Positions 9,964 through 16,480 of a stretch of 33,863 bases of DNA are shown here, piece after piece. The DNA lies in assembly GCF_029081005.1 (NCBI RefSeq), contig NZ_JAJQTQ010000037.1:1-33863 (forward strand), written 5' to 3'. Numbering within the stretch: position 1 is the first letter of the stretch; each line of letters opens with the position of its first letter. A program made the position numbers and the translations under genes. The DNA comes from Halomonas elongata (GTDB lineage: Bacteria > Pseudomonadota > Gammaproteobacteria > Pseudomonadales > Halomonadaceae). The notes beneath the pieces are model-generated. The model did no database searches and was not told the origin of the DNA. It saw only the letters and a list, made by a program, of their open reading frames with translations.

Positions 9964-11019
9964 ATGTCTTCCGATACCTTCTGCCAACGACTGGGGATCC
10001 GCTATCCGATCATCCAGGCGCCGATGGCGGGTGTCTCGACGCCGGCGCTGGCGGCGGCGGTCAGCGAGGCGGGTGGCCTCGGTTCGCTGGGCCTGGGGGC
10101 CAGTGGTGTGGAGAAGGCGCGGGAACAGATTCGCACCACCCGCGAACTGACCACCGGCCCCATCAACGTCAACTTTTTCTGCCATCGCCCCGCTCGGCGT
10201 GATGCCGAGCGGGAAGCCGCCTGGCTCAAGCATTTGGCGCCGTGGTTTGCCGAGTTCGAGGCTCGTCCGCCGACTGAGCTTCGGGAAATCTACCAGAGCC
10301 TTGTCGGCCACGACGCAATGCTCGAGATGCTGCTCGAAGAGCGGCCGGCGGTGGTCAGCTTTCACTTCGGGCTGCCGGGCAGGCCGGCGGTGCAGCAGTT
10401 GCGTGAGGCGGGGTGCCTGACCCTTGCCTGCGTGACGACCCTCGATGAGGCCGAGCGAGCCGATGACGAGGGCGTCGATGCGCTGGTCGCTCAGGGCGTC
10501 GAGGCGGGCGGGCATCGTGGTGTGTTCGAGCCCGAGCAGGATGACGGCATTGGCACCCTGGCGCTGGTGCGAATGCTGGTCGCGCGTATTCGGCTCCCGG
10601 TGATCGCTGCCGGCGGCATCATGGACGGCGCCGGCATCGCGGCCGCCCTGCGATTGGGGGCGTCGGCGGCCCAGCTCGGCACGGCTTTCATCCTGTGCCC
10701 GGAATCCGCCGCCGATGCGGCCTACCGCCAGCGGCTCAAGAGCGAGGCGGCCCATCGGACAGGCATCACCGCCGCTATTTCCGGTCGCCCGGCACGCGGG
10801 CTGGTCAATCGACTGCACGAGGTGCCGGCCGGCCTCGAGCCGGCCGATTACCCGCTTGCCTATGATGCCGCCAAGGCGTTGCATGCGGCGGCCAGTGCCG
10901 TCGGCAACCACGACTTCGCGCCGCATTGGGCCGGGCAGGGCGCGCCCCTGGCCCGGGAATTTTCCGCCGCTTCCTTGATGTGGAAGCTGGTAGAGGAATG
11001 GGAAAGTGCCGGGCAGTAA
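9964..11019 (+). CDS. Nitronate monooxygenase (2-nitropropane dioxygenase family)
   Basis: A 351-residue FMN-dependent TIM-barrel enzyme that oxidises alkyl nitronates such as propionate 3-nitronate, giving protection against these toxic metabolites; it is expected in the cytoplasm. Family motifs are visible in order: QAPMAG at 18-23, GGLGSLG at about 37-43, SFHFG at 132-136, AGGHRG around His184 (the likely catalytic base of class I enzymes), AAGGIMDG at about 215-222 and GASAAQLGTAF at 232-242 (phosphate/FMN binding). The start is supported by AAGGAG at 9953-9958, five bases before the ATG. It stands alone between the adhesin and a gene-poor stretch, with no obvious operon partner. The family is sure; the physiological substrate is inferred from class I members, and related enoyl-reductase-type FMN proteins are the alternative. 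Confidence 0.9.
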   Translation: MSSDTFCQRLGIRYPIIQAPMAGVSTPALAAAVSEAGGLGSLGLGASGVEKAREQIRTTRELTTGPINVNFFCHRPARRDAEREAAWLKHLAPWFAEFEARPPTELREIYQSLVGHDAMLEMLLEERPAVVSFHFGLPGRPAVQQLREAGCLTLACVTTLDEAERADDEGVDALVAQGVEAGGHRGVFEPEQDDGIGTLALVRMLVARIRLPVIAAGGIMDGAGIAAALRLGASAAQLGTAFILCPESAADAAYRQRLKSEAAHRTGITAAISGRPARGLVNRLHEVPAGLEPADYPLAYDAAKALHAAASAVGNHDFAPHWAGQGAPLAREFSAASLMWKLVEEWESAGQ

Positions 11020-11512
11020 GCCTGAATATCGGGCGTGAGCGCCGGAGAGTAAAGCGACAGGAAAGGCTTTACAAAAGTTCATGAGGATAATGTGGTTAGT
11101 GGTAGGCGTGATTCGGCTTCGTTGGTTATAGTTGTCAACGCGGTATCCACAATCGTGCGAGATCGTGCTTTGCCAGGGACGGCATCTAACAAGAATAGTG
11201 TTTATCCTCGATACATGACCATCTCGTACCCGCTGCTCAGCGGGCAACTTATTGATGTTCGCCTTTCTGCCAGTGAAGAAGCCCTGTTGATTCAGTGAGA
11301 AGGTGAGGCATTCGGTGTCTCCAGGCTGATGGTTCGCAACAACATCGAGATAACAGGAGCGCCTCTGTATTTATCTCACGCTTCATCATGGGCAGGATGC
11401 CTTTGGTGCTTATCGGAAAGGTGTTGTGTCAGAGGGCGGAAACTGCCGAGCGTCGATGTGCAGTCTCGGTATGGGGAAGGTACAGTGACAACAGCCTAAA
11501 GGGGAGCGCGAC
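11020..11512. other. Gene-poor intergenic stretch, visibly less GC-rich
   Basis: This stretch of 493 bases looks richer in A and T than its surroundings and has no convincing gene. Open frames here are short (under about 70 codons), have poor or no ribosome binding sites, and their translations resemble nothing I recognise. A small hairpin (CCGCT, loop GCTC, AGCGG) lies near 11230. I saw no inverted terminal repeats or transposase motifs. It may hold the promoter of the small gene at 11513, but I could not pick one out. Confidence 0.5.
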
Positions 11513-11857
11513 ATGCAGGATGATGAGGCCATGAGTGACATCTCGGAAGTCGAGTCATGTGACTATGATGCCGTCATGACCATGCAGGATGTGGAGGAGG
11601 TCGAGAAGAAGTACACGGATCCTCTCTCCGGAGTGAGTCGGCGTGTCACGATGATGTGCCTGACCAAGAGCCGCGAGGAGCATGTCCAGGCATTCCTCGA
11701 TGATCCGGACGTCATTCGGACCATGCTCGATCAGATCGAAGCCTACCGGAAAGAGCTTGAGATGTTCGTGGAATTCGCCGATGCCGCACACGAAAGGCTG
11801 CTGTTTGCCGCCGCCGAATATGAGAGGAGAACCGGGGAAAGACTCGGTGGTAAGTAA
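11513..11857 (+). CDS. Small acidic hypothetical protein
   Basis: A 114-residue protein that I do not recognise. The start is supported by AAAGGGGAG at 11498-11506, six bases before the ATG; a second ATG at 11531 is a weaker alternative. The N-terminal third is acidic (DDEAMSDISEVESCDYD), the middle contains a DPLSGVSRR turn, and the C-terminal half, about residues 55-110, is rich in charged residues and Leu/Ala and looks alpha-helical, possibly a short coiled coil. There is no signal peptide, membrane segment or metal-binding motif. It is convergent with the small heat-shock gene and separated from it by a GC-rich hairpin. Its good ribosome binding site and regular codon use argue for a real gene; function unknown. 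Confidence 0.65.
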   Translation: MQDDEAMSDISEVESCDYDAVMTMQDVEEVEKKYTDPLSGVSRRVTMMCLTKSREEHVQAFLDDPDVIRTMLDQIEAYRKELEMFVEFADAAHERLLFAAAEYERRTGERLGGK

Positions 11858-11879
11858 AGAAGCCATGATGAAAGAGATG

Positions 11880-11901
11880 GGCCCCGACACGAGACGGGGC
11901 C
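11880..11901. terminator. Hairpin between convergent genes, possible bidirectional terminator
   Basis: Perfect 7-bp stem (GGCCCCG at 11880-11886, CGGGGCC at 11895-11901) with an 8-base loop, lying between the 3' ends of the hypothetical gene and the small heat-shock gene. No clear T-run on either side, so termination efficiency is uncertain. Confidence 0.5.
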
Positions 11902-11929
11902 TGGACGGAGGCATGGCATGGTGCCTGTG

Positions 11930-12415
11930 CTAGGCGGTTTTCTCGCTTCTGGATTCGATCTGCTGGTAGCGAGACTGGTTGGATCCGAGGCGATTGATTT
12001 CGATCTCCCGCGGCTTTTCCTCTTCGGGAATGTCGCGCAGCAAGTCGATTACCAGTAGGCCGTTTTCCAGGTTGGCTCCTTGCACCTCGATGTGATCCTC
12101 GAGCTTGTAGGTCAGCTTGAAGGAGTCGCGGCCAATGCCGTGGTGCATGTAAGTGATGCTTGAACCGTTCGCCTCATCGGTCTTGACGCCTGTCACTGTC
12201 AGTACGCCGTTTTCCAGCCTGATGCTGAGATTCTCCTCGGAGAAGCCGGCGACTGCCAGTACGATCCTGTATTCGTTATCGCCGTGTTTCTCTATGTTGT
12301 ACGGAGGGAAGGTGGGTGCTGAATTTCCCTCCAGGGCGCGATCGAAGAAGTCGCTGAATCGGTCGAAGCCGATGGAGTGACGAAAAAGCGGCTCAAGTGA
12401 AAATGCAGTGCTCAT
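11930..12415 (-). CDS. ibpA: Small heat-shock protein (Hsp20, IbpA-like)
   Basis: A 161-residue ATP-independent holdase chaperone of the alpha-crystallin family, which binds unfolding proteins and hands them to DnaK/ClpB. The N-terminus (FSLEPLFRHSIGFDRFSDFF) is typical of IbpA-type proteins. The alpha-crystallin domain spans about residues 36-130, with YNIEKHGDNEYRIVLAVAGF, the ENGVLTVTG strand and the FKLTYKLEDHIEV strand followed by ENGLLVIDL. The C-terminal IEI tripeptide matches the I-x-I/V motif used for oligomer assembly. AGGGAGGA at 12423-12430 serves the ATG at 12415. The leader has a sigma32-like promoter and a possible ROSE-type thermometer, fitting heat induction. Assignment to IbpA rather than another Hsp20 class is by overall similarity. 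Confidence 0.9.
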   Translation of the reverse strand: MSTAFSLEPLFRHSIGFDRFSDFFDRALEGNSAPTFPPYNIEKHGDNEYRIVLAVAGFSEENLSIRLENGVLTVTGVKTDEANGSSITYMHHGIGRDSFKLTYKLEDHIEVQGANLENGLLVIDLLRDIPEEEKPREIEINRLGSNQSRYQQIESRSEKTA

Positions 12416-12419
12416 CGAT

Positions 12420-12499
12420 ATGTCCTCCCTATGCGTTTAGCGAAGTCATACCTTCTGCCTTGAGCCCATCTCTCCGATTACCGCTCTCGAAGGCGGGCT
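12420..12499 (-). promoter_or_regulatory. ROSE-like RNA thermometer candidate in the ibpA leader
   Basis: On the minus strand the leader contains TTCGCT about a dozen bases upstream of the Shine-Dalgarno GGGAGGA. ROSE thermometers use U(U/C)GCU to pair with AGGA of the ribosome site around a bulged G, and that pairing is available here; flanking ATG and CAT (ends at 12449 and 12420) can extend it. Further upstream are inverted repeats (12463-12499), giving a multi-hairpin leader as in known ROSE elements. Proposed from sequence only; not folded computationally. Confidence 0.45.
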
Positions 12500-12514
12500 T
12501 TCTGGCATGAAAAG

Positions 12515-12542
12515 ACATCAGGTTGACGCCGAGAATTTCAAC
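12515..12542 (-). promoter_or_regulatory. Candidate sigma32 heat-shock promoter of ibpA
   Basis: Reading the minus strand, GTTGAAA (12536-12542) is followed after 13 bases by CCTGATGT (12515-12522). This resembles the sigma32 consensus CTTGAAA, 13-17 bases, CCCCATNT, and lies about 100 bases upstream of the start codon, leaving room for the structured leader. Confidence 0.4.
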
Positions 12543-12571
12543 TCCCGTGCCTTAGAATTTTTTTCTATTAT

Positions 12572-12737
12572 TTATCTCGTTTGGGCATATAGGGTAGCCA
12601 TAGGCAACTTGCCAGCGTTGTTCTCCGCCGACGCCCGTCCCGGGGCTTCAGGGCCTCCACCTGGGCCAGGAATCGCTATCGACGGGTAAACGTCTTCTTG
12701 TTCTGATGCTCCGACTGGGCAACGAGATCTGCTTCAT
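12572..12737 (-). pseudogene. Broken N-terminal fragment of an IS5-family-like transposase
   Basis: On the minus strand an ATG at 12737 begins MKQISL. After a one-base frame change the sequence continues as AQSEHQNKKTFTRR, a TAG stop, then RFLAQVEALKP. This matches the usual N-terminus of IS5-type transposases, in which a Lys-rich stretch leads to TRRERFLAxMExxxPW; the TAG stands where GAG (Glu) is expected. A further piece in another frame (ENNAGKLPMATLY) resembles the following PKAGNGRxPxxLATMLR segment, with a deletion between. The rest of the element is gone, and I saw no terminal inverted repeats. At least one frameshift, one nonsense codon and one deletion make it a relic. Identification rests on remembered family motifs. 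Confidence 0.6.
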
Positions 12738-12813
12738 CGGATGGCTCTGTCAGACGGTGACGGGATGGTCAGATTCTACCCCGCCGGTGGCGATCAGGCA
12801 GCTGCGGCGGAGT

Positions 12814-13506
12814 TTATTCCGCGGAGCCGGCCTGGGCGTTCGCCGCGATTCGCCGCTGCACCCAGCCGCCGATCAGCAGTAACATGGCCAGCGCCAGTAG
12901 CGGCAGCATTACGTCGGCCCCCAGTGTCTCGTCTCGCTCTACGGCCCCCAGGGCGGCATAGATGGCACTGGCATAGACCGCCCACTTGATGCCCAACCCC
13001 ACCACGGCGGCGATCACGAAGGTCCCCAGCGGCAGGCGTAGCAGCCCCGCTGCGAAGTTGACCACCGAATGGGGAAAGCCCGGGAGTATGCGCAGCGCGC
13101 ACTGGGTCAGGAAGTCGCTGCGCCGCTCCAGGTGGCGCATCATACGCCGGATATGCCCCCCGGTAGGCAGGCGATTGCCGAGGCTCGCGGAGAGATGATA
13201 GGCGCCGATAGCGCCCCCGACGCTGCCCACGACCAGCATCGGCGCTGCCGCCAGGGGAGGATAGAAGGGGGCAATCAACCACAGGCCGAGACTGCCGGGC
13301 AGGCCGATGGTCAGGGCGACGCCCATCACCAGGACGACCCCGATGACCACGGCGGGGTGGTGGGCGGTCTCCTCTGCCCAATGCTGCAGCTCGGCGAGGT
13401 CGGGCGAGTCCCATACCCACAGGTACGCCGCCATCAGGATGGCGGCGCCCAGGGTGGCCAGGAGCCAGGGTCTGCCCAGCAGGCGGTCGAGAAACATGGC
13501 AGGCAT
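12814..13506 (-). CDS. TVP38/TMEM64 (VTT/DedA-superfamily) inner-membrane protein
   Basis: A 230-residue integral membrane protein of the VTT superfamily, a group linked to lipid scrambling or membrane homeostasis; the exact job here is unknown. Hydrophobic segments lie at about 14-34, 53-75, 80-108, 150-190 and 198-217. The family core is visible: GLPGSLGLWLIAPFYPPLAA followed by GSVGGAIGAYHLSASLG, then the hallmark ILPGFPHSVVNFAAGLLRLP and a Gly-rich segment ending in KWAVYASAIYAALG. The C-terminus ends in a basic stretch (QRRIAANA). The ATG at 13506 has only a weak ribosome binding site; an ATG three codons further in is the alternative. It is flanked by two gene relics, so it has no operon partner in view. 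Confidence 0.82.
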   Translation of the reverse strand: MPAMFLDRLLGRPWLLATLGAAILMAAYLWVWDSPDLAELQHWAEETAHHPAVVIGVVLVMGVALTIGLPGSLGLWLIAPFYPPLAAAPMLVVGSVGGAIGAYHLSASLGNRLPTGGHIRRMMRHLERRSDFLTQCALRILPGFPHSVVNFAAGLLRLPLGTFVIAAVVGLGIKWAVYASAIYAALGAVERDETLGADVMLPLLALAMLLLIGGWVQRRIAANAQAGSAE

Positions 13507-13619
13507 CCGGTCGGCATTCGGTCCATGGTGCCATGCCAGGCATCATCGGCCCAGGAAGCTGTGGAATGCAACCGAGCACCGCGATATGACCGGACCTCGC
13601 AGCAGGTCAACGTTGCCCG

Positions 13620-13780
13620 CTAATAGTCGTGGGACCTGGTGCGCCCTTCGATCTTCAGCGAGCTGACCCTCATCTCGGTGAGACGCGGCACATGCTGGAC
13701 GGCGCGCGGGTCCCTGGAGTGCATATGCAGGTGGTGTGCTCGTCCTCGTACACCGGCATCAGGTGGGGCGGAACCTGTTT
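13620..13780 (-). pseudogene. Frameshifted fragment of a U32-family peptidase gene (YegQ/TrhP-like)
   Basis: Reading the minus strand from about 13780, one frame gives PPHLMPVYEDEHTTC and, after losing one base at about 13725, the next frame gives HSRDPRAVQHVPRLTEM, then VSSLKIEGRTRSHDY and a stop at 13620-13622. E. coli YegQ (TrhP) and relatives carry MPxxEDEHGTYIMNSxDLRAxxHxxRL and then SLKIEGRTKSxYY in this order, so the segment is a scrap of about 50 codons from the middle of such a gene. The expected ATC ATG AAC reads AT ATG CAC here, which pinpoints the deletion. The family includes enzymes for tRNA U34 hydroxylation. No other part of the gene is present nearby. Confidence 0.72.
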
Positions 13781-13802
13781 GGAACCTAAAGCCGTGGCCA
13801 AA

Positions 13803-13842
13803 GAAAACGGCCACCGCGATGCGTCGCTGGGTGGCCGTTTTC
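13803..13842 (-). terminator. Intrinsic terminator of tRNA-Thr
   Basis: A perfect 13-bp inverted repeat (GAAAACGGCCACC at 13803-13815 and its complement at 13830-13842) lies 11 bases downstream of the tRNA on the minus strand. In that orientation the right arm ends in TTTTC followed by TTT, as expected of a rho-independent terminator. Confidence 0.8.
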
Positions 13843-13853
13843 CATTATCTTTC

Positions 13854-13929
13854 TGGTGCCGGTGAGTGGACTCGAACCACCGACCTACGCATTACGAGTG
13901 CGTTGCTCTTCCAACTGAGCTACACCGGC
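13854..13929 (-). tRNA. tRNA-Thr (anticodon CGT)
   Basis: A 76-base cloverleaf with a 7-bp acceptor stem (GCCGGTG/CACCGGC), D arm GCTC...GAGC, anticodon stem ACGCA/TGCGT around loop CTCGTAA (anticodon CGT, reading ACG), T arm with TTCGAGT and an encoded 3' CCA. A terminator follows directly. Confidence 0.96.
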
Positions 13930-13938
13930 GCGCGACGT

Positions 13939-13968
13939 ATGATACTGCTCCGCGTGCCGGTATGCCAG
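13939..13968 (-). promoter_or_regulatory. Candidate sigma70 promoter of tRNA-Thr
   Basis: On the minus strand CTGGCA (13963-13968; 4 of 6 to TTGACA) is followed after 18 bases by TATCAT (13939-13944; 5 of 6 to TATAAT), nine bases before the mature tRNA end. Position is right; the -35 match is modest. Confidence 0.4.
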
Positions 13969-13997
13969 CCAGGCAATGCCTCGGGCCGGGGGCTGAT

Positions 13998-15311
13998 TCA
14001 ATAGGCGTAATCGCGACCGGCGGCCTTGGCGCGTTCTCGCGAGCTCGGGTTGACCGATTCGCGGAAGGGCATCTCGCAGACCGTCGCGGCCACCGGCTGT
14101 CCCGGAATGTCGAGGAACTCGTCGGGGAGCCAGGCCACCAGTTCCGTTCCCGGCTCCGCCGAGGCCACCGGTACATAGGCCATGGCGATATTGGTGCCGA
14201 GTTCCGGGGAGTACCAGGGAGAGGTGATCCAGCCGCAGGGCTCGCTGCCGGCGTCGGGGCCGACCAGCCAGAAGTCCGGTGCATAGTCCTCGATGGGCCT
14301 GCCGCCGAGCTTCAGCCCCACCAGTTGGTGACTGAAGGGGGGACGGCCGGCCTTGACGAGCTCCCGGGTGCGCTCCAGTGCGTCCTTGCCGATGTAGTCG
14401 GCTTCCTTGGCCTTGGGCACCATATGGCCGAGGTAGCACTGGAAAGGGTTGGTCTCGTGATCCAGGTCCTGGCCGTAGGACAGGATGCCGGCGGCGATGC
14501 GACGATGGTGGGCCGGGGCGATGACCATCAGGTTGTATTTTTCGCCGACGGCGCGAATGGCGTTCCAGACGGTTTCGGCGTTCAGGGTGGAATCGTGGGC
14601 GTAGACCTCGTAGCCCTTTTCGCCGGAGAAGCCGGTCTGGGAAATCAGCACCTCGGCTCCCTCGATCCTGGCGGCCATCAGGCCGTAATAGGGTACGTCG
14701 CGGATGGCGTCGCCGACCAGCTCGGCCAGCAGGTCCTCGGACCTGGGCCCCTGAACCTGAAGCGGGCTGACATCGATCTCGTCGATCTCGACGTCGAAAC
14801 GCATGCCGTGATTGACGCCCCTGAACCAGTAGGCCAGGTCCGAGTCGCTGATGGTGAACCAGAACTCGTCCTCGGCGACGCGCAGCATCACCGGATCGTT
14901 GAGCACGCGGCCCTGTTCGTCGCAGAGCACCACATAGCGTCCCATCATCGTCGGAACCCGGGTCACGTCACGGGTGCAGACATAGTTGCAGAAGGCCTCT
15001 GCCTCGGGGCCCTTGACGCGGATCGGTCGCTCGACGGCGACGTTCCACAGAGTCACATCGTTGACCAGCGCGCGGTATTCCTCCATGGCGCCACCATCCT
15101 CGGGGCGCACATAGGCACGGGGATGGTACATGCGATTGTAGACGGTGGCCTTCCAGCAGCCGGCTTCCACCGAGAGATGCCAGTAAGGCGATTTTCGCAC
15201 CCGATTGGAGAGCAACAGCTGAATGCCGGGGTCACCACTCTGGCGGAGGTTGACCGGCACCAAGCGCTCGCTCTGATCGATGGACTGTTGGAAATTGACA
15301 TTATGTGGCAT
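13998..15311 (-). CDS. GcvT-family folate-dependent methyl/aminomethyl transferase, DmdA-like
   Basis: A 437-residue protein of the GcvT (T-protein) fold, whose members move one-carbon units to tetrahydrofolate. The core starts at about residue 75 (EEYRALVNDVTLWNVAVER, then VKGPEAEAF), followed by GRYVVLCDEQGRVLNDPVML, FWFTISDSDLAYWFRGV, DVSPLQVQGPRSEDLL, the FSGEKGYEVYA motif and a C-terminal GWITSPWYSPELGTNIAMAYV barrel segment. The VERxxxVKGP, LNDPVMLR and ISDSDLAYW motifs recall dimethylsulfoniopropionate demethylase DmdA more than glycine-cleavage GcvT. An N-terminal stretch of about 70 residues precedes the core. GAGGAG at 15321-15326 supports the ATG at 15311. There is no gcvH or gcvP nearby, which argues against a glycine-cleavage role. 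Family is sure; the methyl donor (DMSP, a betaine or other) is unknown. Confidence 0.82.
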   Translation of the reverse strand: MPHNVNFQQSIDQSERLVPVNLRQSGDPGIQLLLSNRVRKSPYWHLSVEAGCWKATVYNRMYHPRAYVRPEDGGAMEEYRALVNDVTLWNVAVERPIRVKGPEAEAFCNYVCTRDVTRVPTMMGRYVVLCDEQGRVLNDPVMLRVAEDEFWFTISDSDLAYWFRGVNHGMRFDVEIDEIDVSPLQVQGPRSEDLLAELVGDAIRDVPYYGLMAARIEGAEVLISQTGFSGEKGYEVYAHDSTLNAETVWNAIRAVGEKYNLMVIAPAHHRRIAAGILSYGQDLDHETNPFQCYLGHMVPKAKEADYIGKDALERTRELVKAGRPPFSHQLVGLKLGGRPIEDYAPDFWLVGPDAGSEPCGWITSPWYSPELGTNIAMAYVPVASAEPGTELVAWLPDEFLDIPGQPVAATVCEMPFRESVNPSSRERAKAAGRDYAY

Positions 15312-15513
15312 GGCGCGGCACTCCTCGTCCTTGGCTGATGGCCCGAGAAAGCGGCTTTTCTCGTGCCCTCGCTGTCGGAGGCCCGGGCGGGCTCCCGCTC
15401 GACGACGTCATTCAGGGCATGTCGGTCGTTGCGGAGGCGGGCCGCCGATACCTTCAAGGTAGGCGTGCAGGTGGGGGGCACCGTTCCTGAGGCGACGCCG
15501 GGATTCCCGGGGG

Positions 15514-15530
15514 CGACACCCCGGGTGTCG
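15514..15530 (-). terminator. GC-rich hairpin after tesB
   Basis: CGACACC (15514-15520), a 3-base loop and GGTGTCG (15524-15530) form a perfect 7-bp hairpin just beyond the thioesterase stop on the minus strand. No T-run is present, so it may be a weak or factor-dependent terminator. A second hairpin (15344-15363, CGAGAAA/TTTCTCG) lies in the leader of the GcvT-like gene. Confidence 0.4.
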
Positions 15531-15535
15531 GGGGC

Positions 15536-16372
15536 TCACTTTTCGGCGTCGCGATTTTCGATGTCGCGCAGCCGTGTCAGTCCTTCCTGGGCGCTGGAGG
15601 CCACCAGGCGACCGGCACGGTCGTAGATGCTGCCCCGGCTGAAGCCGCGCGCGCCGCCGGCCCAGGGACTGTCCATGTCGTAGAGCAGCCAGTCGTTGAC
15701 CTTGACGTCGTGATGGAACCACAGGGCGTGGTCGAGGCTGGCGATCTGCAGGCCGGGATCGCCGAAGGCAAGGCCGTGAGGCACCAGAGAGGTGGTCAGC
15801 AGATTGAAGTCGGAACTGTAGGCCAGCAGGTAGCGGTGCAGTGCCGGATCGTCGGGCAGTTCGCCGGCCAGGCGGAACCACAGGCGCTTGCGAGCCGGCT
15901 GGCCGGGCTCGGCCTTGTCGTCGAGGTGGCGAAACTCGATCGGGTGGCCGGGAAAGCGGGTCACCCGGGTGTCATCGTCTTCGGGGGCTTCGGGGGGCGC
16001 TACGTCGGGCATGCGTGGCTGGTGGGCGATGCTCGTTTCGTCGCCGTGGAAGGACGCACTGCAGAAGAAGATCGGCCGACCCTTCTGGATGGCGGTGATG
16101 CGACGGGTGGTGAAGCTGGCACCGTCGCGCACGGCGTCGACCTGATAGACCACCGGCATCTGGGCGTCGCCCGGCCGCAGGAAATAGCCGTGCAAGGAGT
16201 GCACGCGGCGCTCGGCGTCCACGGTGTGGGTGGCCGCCGAGAGCGCCTGACCGAGCACCTGGCCACCGAACAGTTGTGGCAGGCCCAGATCCTGGCTGCG
16301 GCCGCGGAAGAGATTCTCTTCCAGGGGTTCCAGGGCGAGCAGGTCGACCAGGGCGTTTAGTGCGTCGGACAT
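15536..16372 (-). CDS. tesB: Acyl-CoA thioesterase II
   Basis: A 278-residue double hot-dog enzyme that hydrolyses medium- and long-chain acyl-CoA to free fatty acid and CoA in the cytoplasm; E. coli TesB is 286 residues. The N-terminal hot-dog holds QLFGGQVLGQALSAA (about 33-47) and HSLHGYFLRPGD (58-69). The C-terminal hot-dog holds ASLDHALWFHHD with Asp214, DSPWAGGARGFSRG (about 234-247) and LVASSAQEGLTR with Gln262. Asp and Gln match E. coli Asp204 and Gln278; where E. coli has Thr228 the alignment gives Pro here, with Ser235 beside it. AGGAGG about ten bases upstream supports the start. Divergent from tadA across a 78-108 base gap. Confidence 0.93.
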   Translation of the reverse strand: MSDALNALVDLLALEPLEENLFRGRSQDLGLPQLFGGQVLGQALSAATHTVDAERRVHSLHGYFLRPGDAQMPVVYQVDAVRDGASFTTRRITAIQKGRPIFFCSASFHGDETSIAHQPRMPDVAPPEAPEDDDTRVTRFPGHPIEFRHLDDKAEPGQPARKRLWFRLAGELPDDPALHRYLLAYSSDFNLLTTSLVPHGLAFGDPGLQIASLDHALWFHHDVKVNDWLLYDMDSPWAGGARGFSRGSIYDRAGRLVASSAQEGLTRLRDIENRDAEK

Positions 16373-16480
16373 TCGGGGGTATCCTCCTGAGAAGGTGTTG
16401 GCCCGCTTTCGAAGACCTTTCGGGGCGAGTGGGGCCGAGCCATCATCTACATGTCGAGCAGTCTACTGGAGTCAACGTCG

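Noticed and set aside
7228..11247. A 1,339-codon open frame on the minus strand
   Set aside because: It runs antisense through the adhesin end and the nitronate monooxygenase. The GC-rich, GAY/GCC-heavy codons of the real genes leave few stops on the opposite strand, and the translation shows no domain.
11092..11298. Short open frame (68 codons) after the nitronate monooxygenase
   Set aside because: GTG start without a ribosome site, unlike codon use of the neighbours and no recognisable similarity.
12507..12689. Sixty-codon plus-strand frame upstream of ibpA
   Set aside because: It overlaps the transposase relic and the ibpA promoter region, has no ribosome site and is not protein-like.
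13885..14439. Frames whose translation contains VAQLEEQRTRNA or SLAQLVEQLAFNQLVVGSNP-like strings
   Set aside because: These are the well-known spurious translations of tRNA genes (tRNA-Thr here, tRNA-Lys at 29645-29828).
15312..15535. Riboswitch (glycine or folate type) upstream of the GcvT-like gene
   Set aside because: I looked for the conserved cores and found only simple hairpins; nothing matches a known aptamer.
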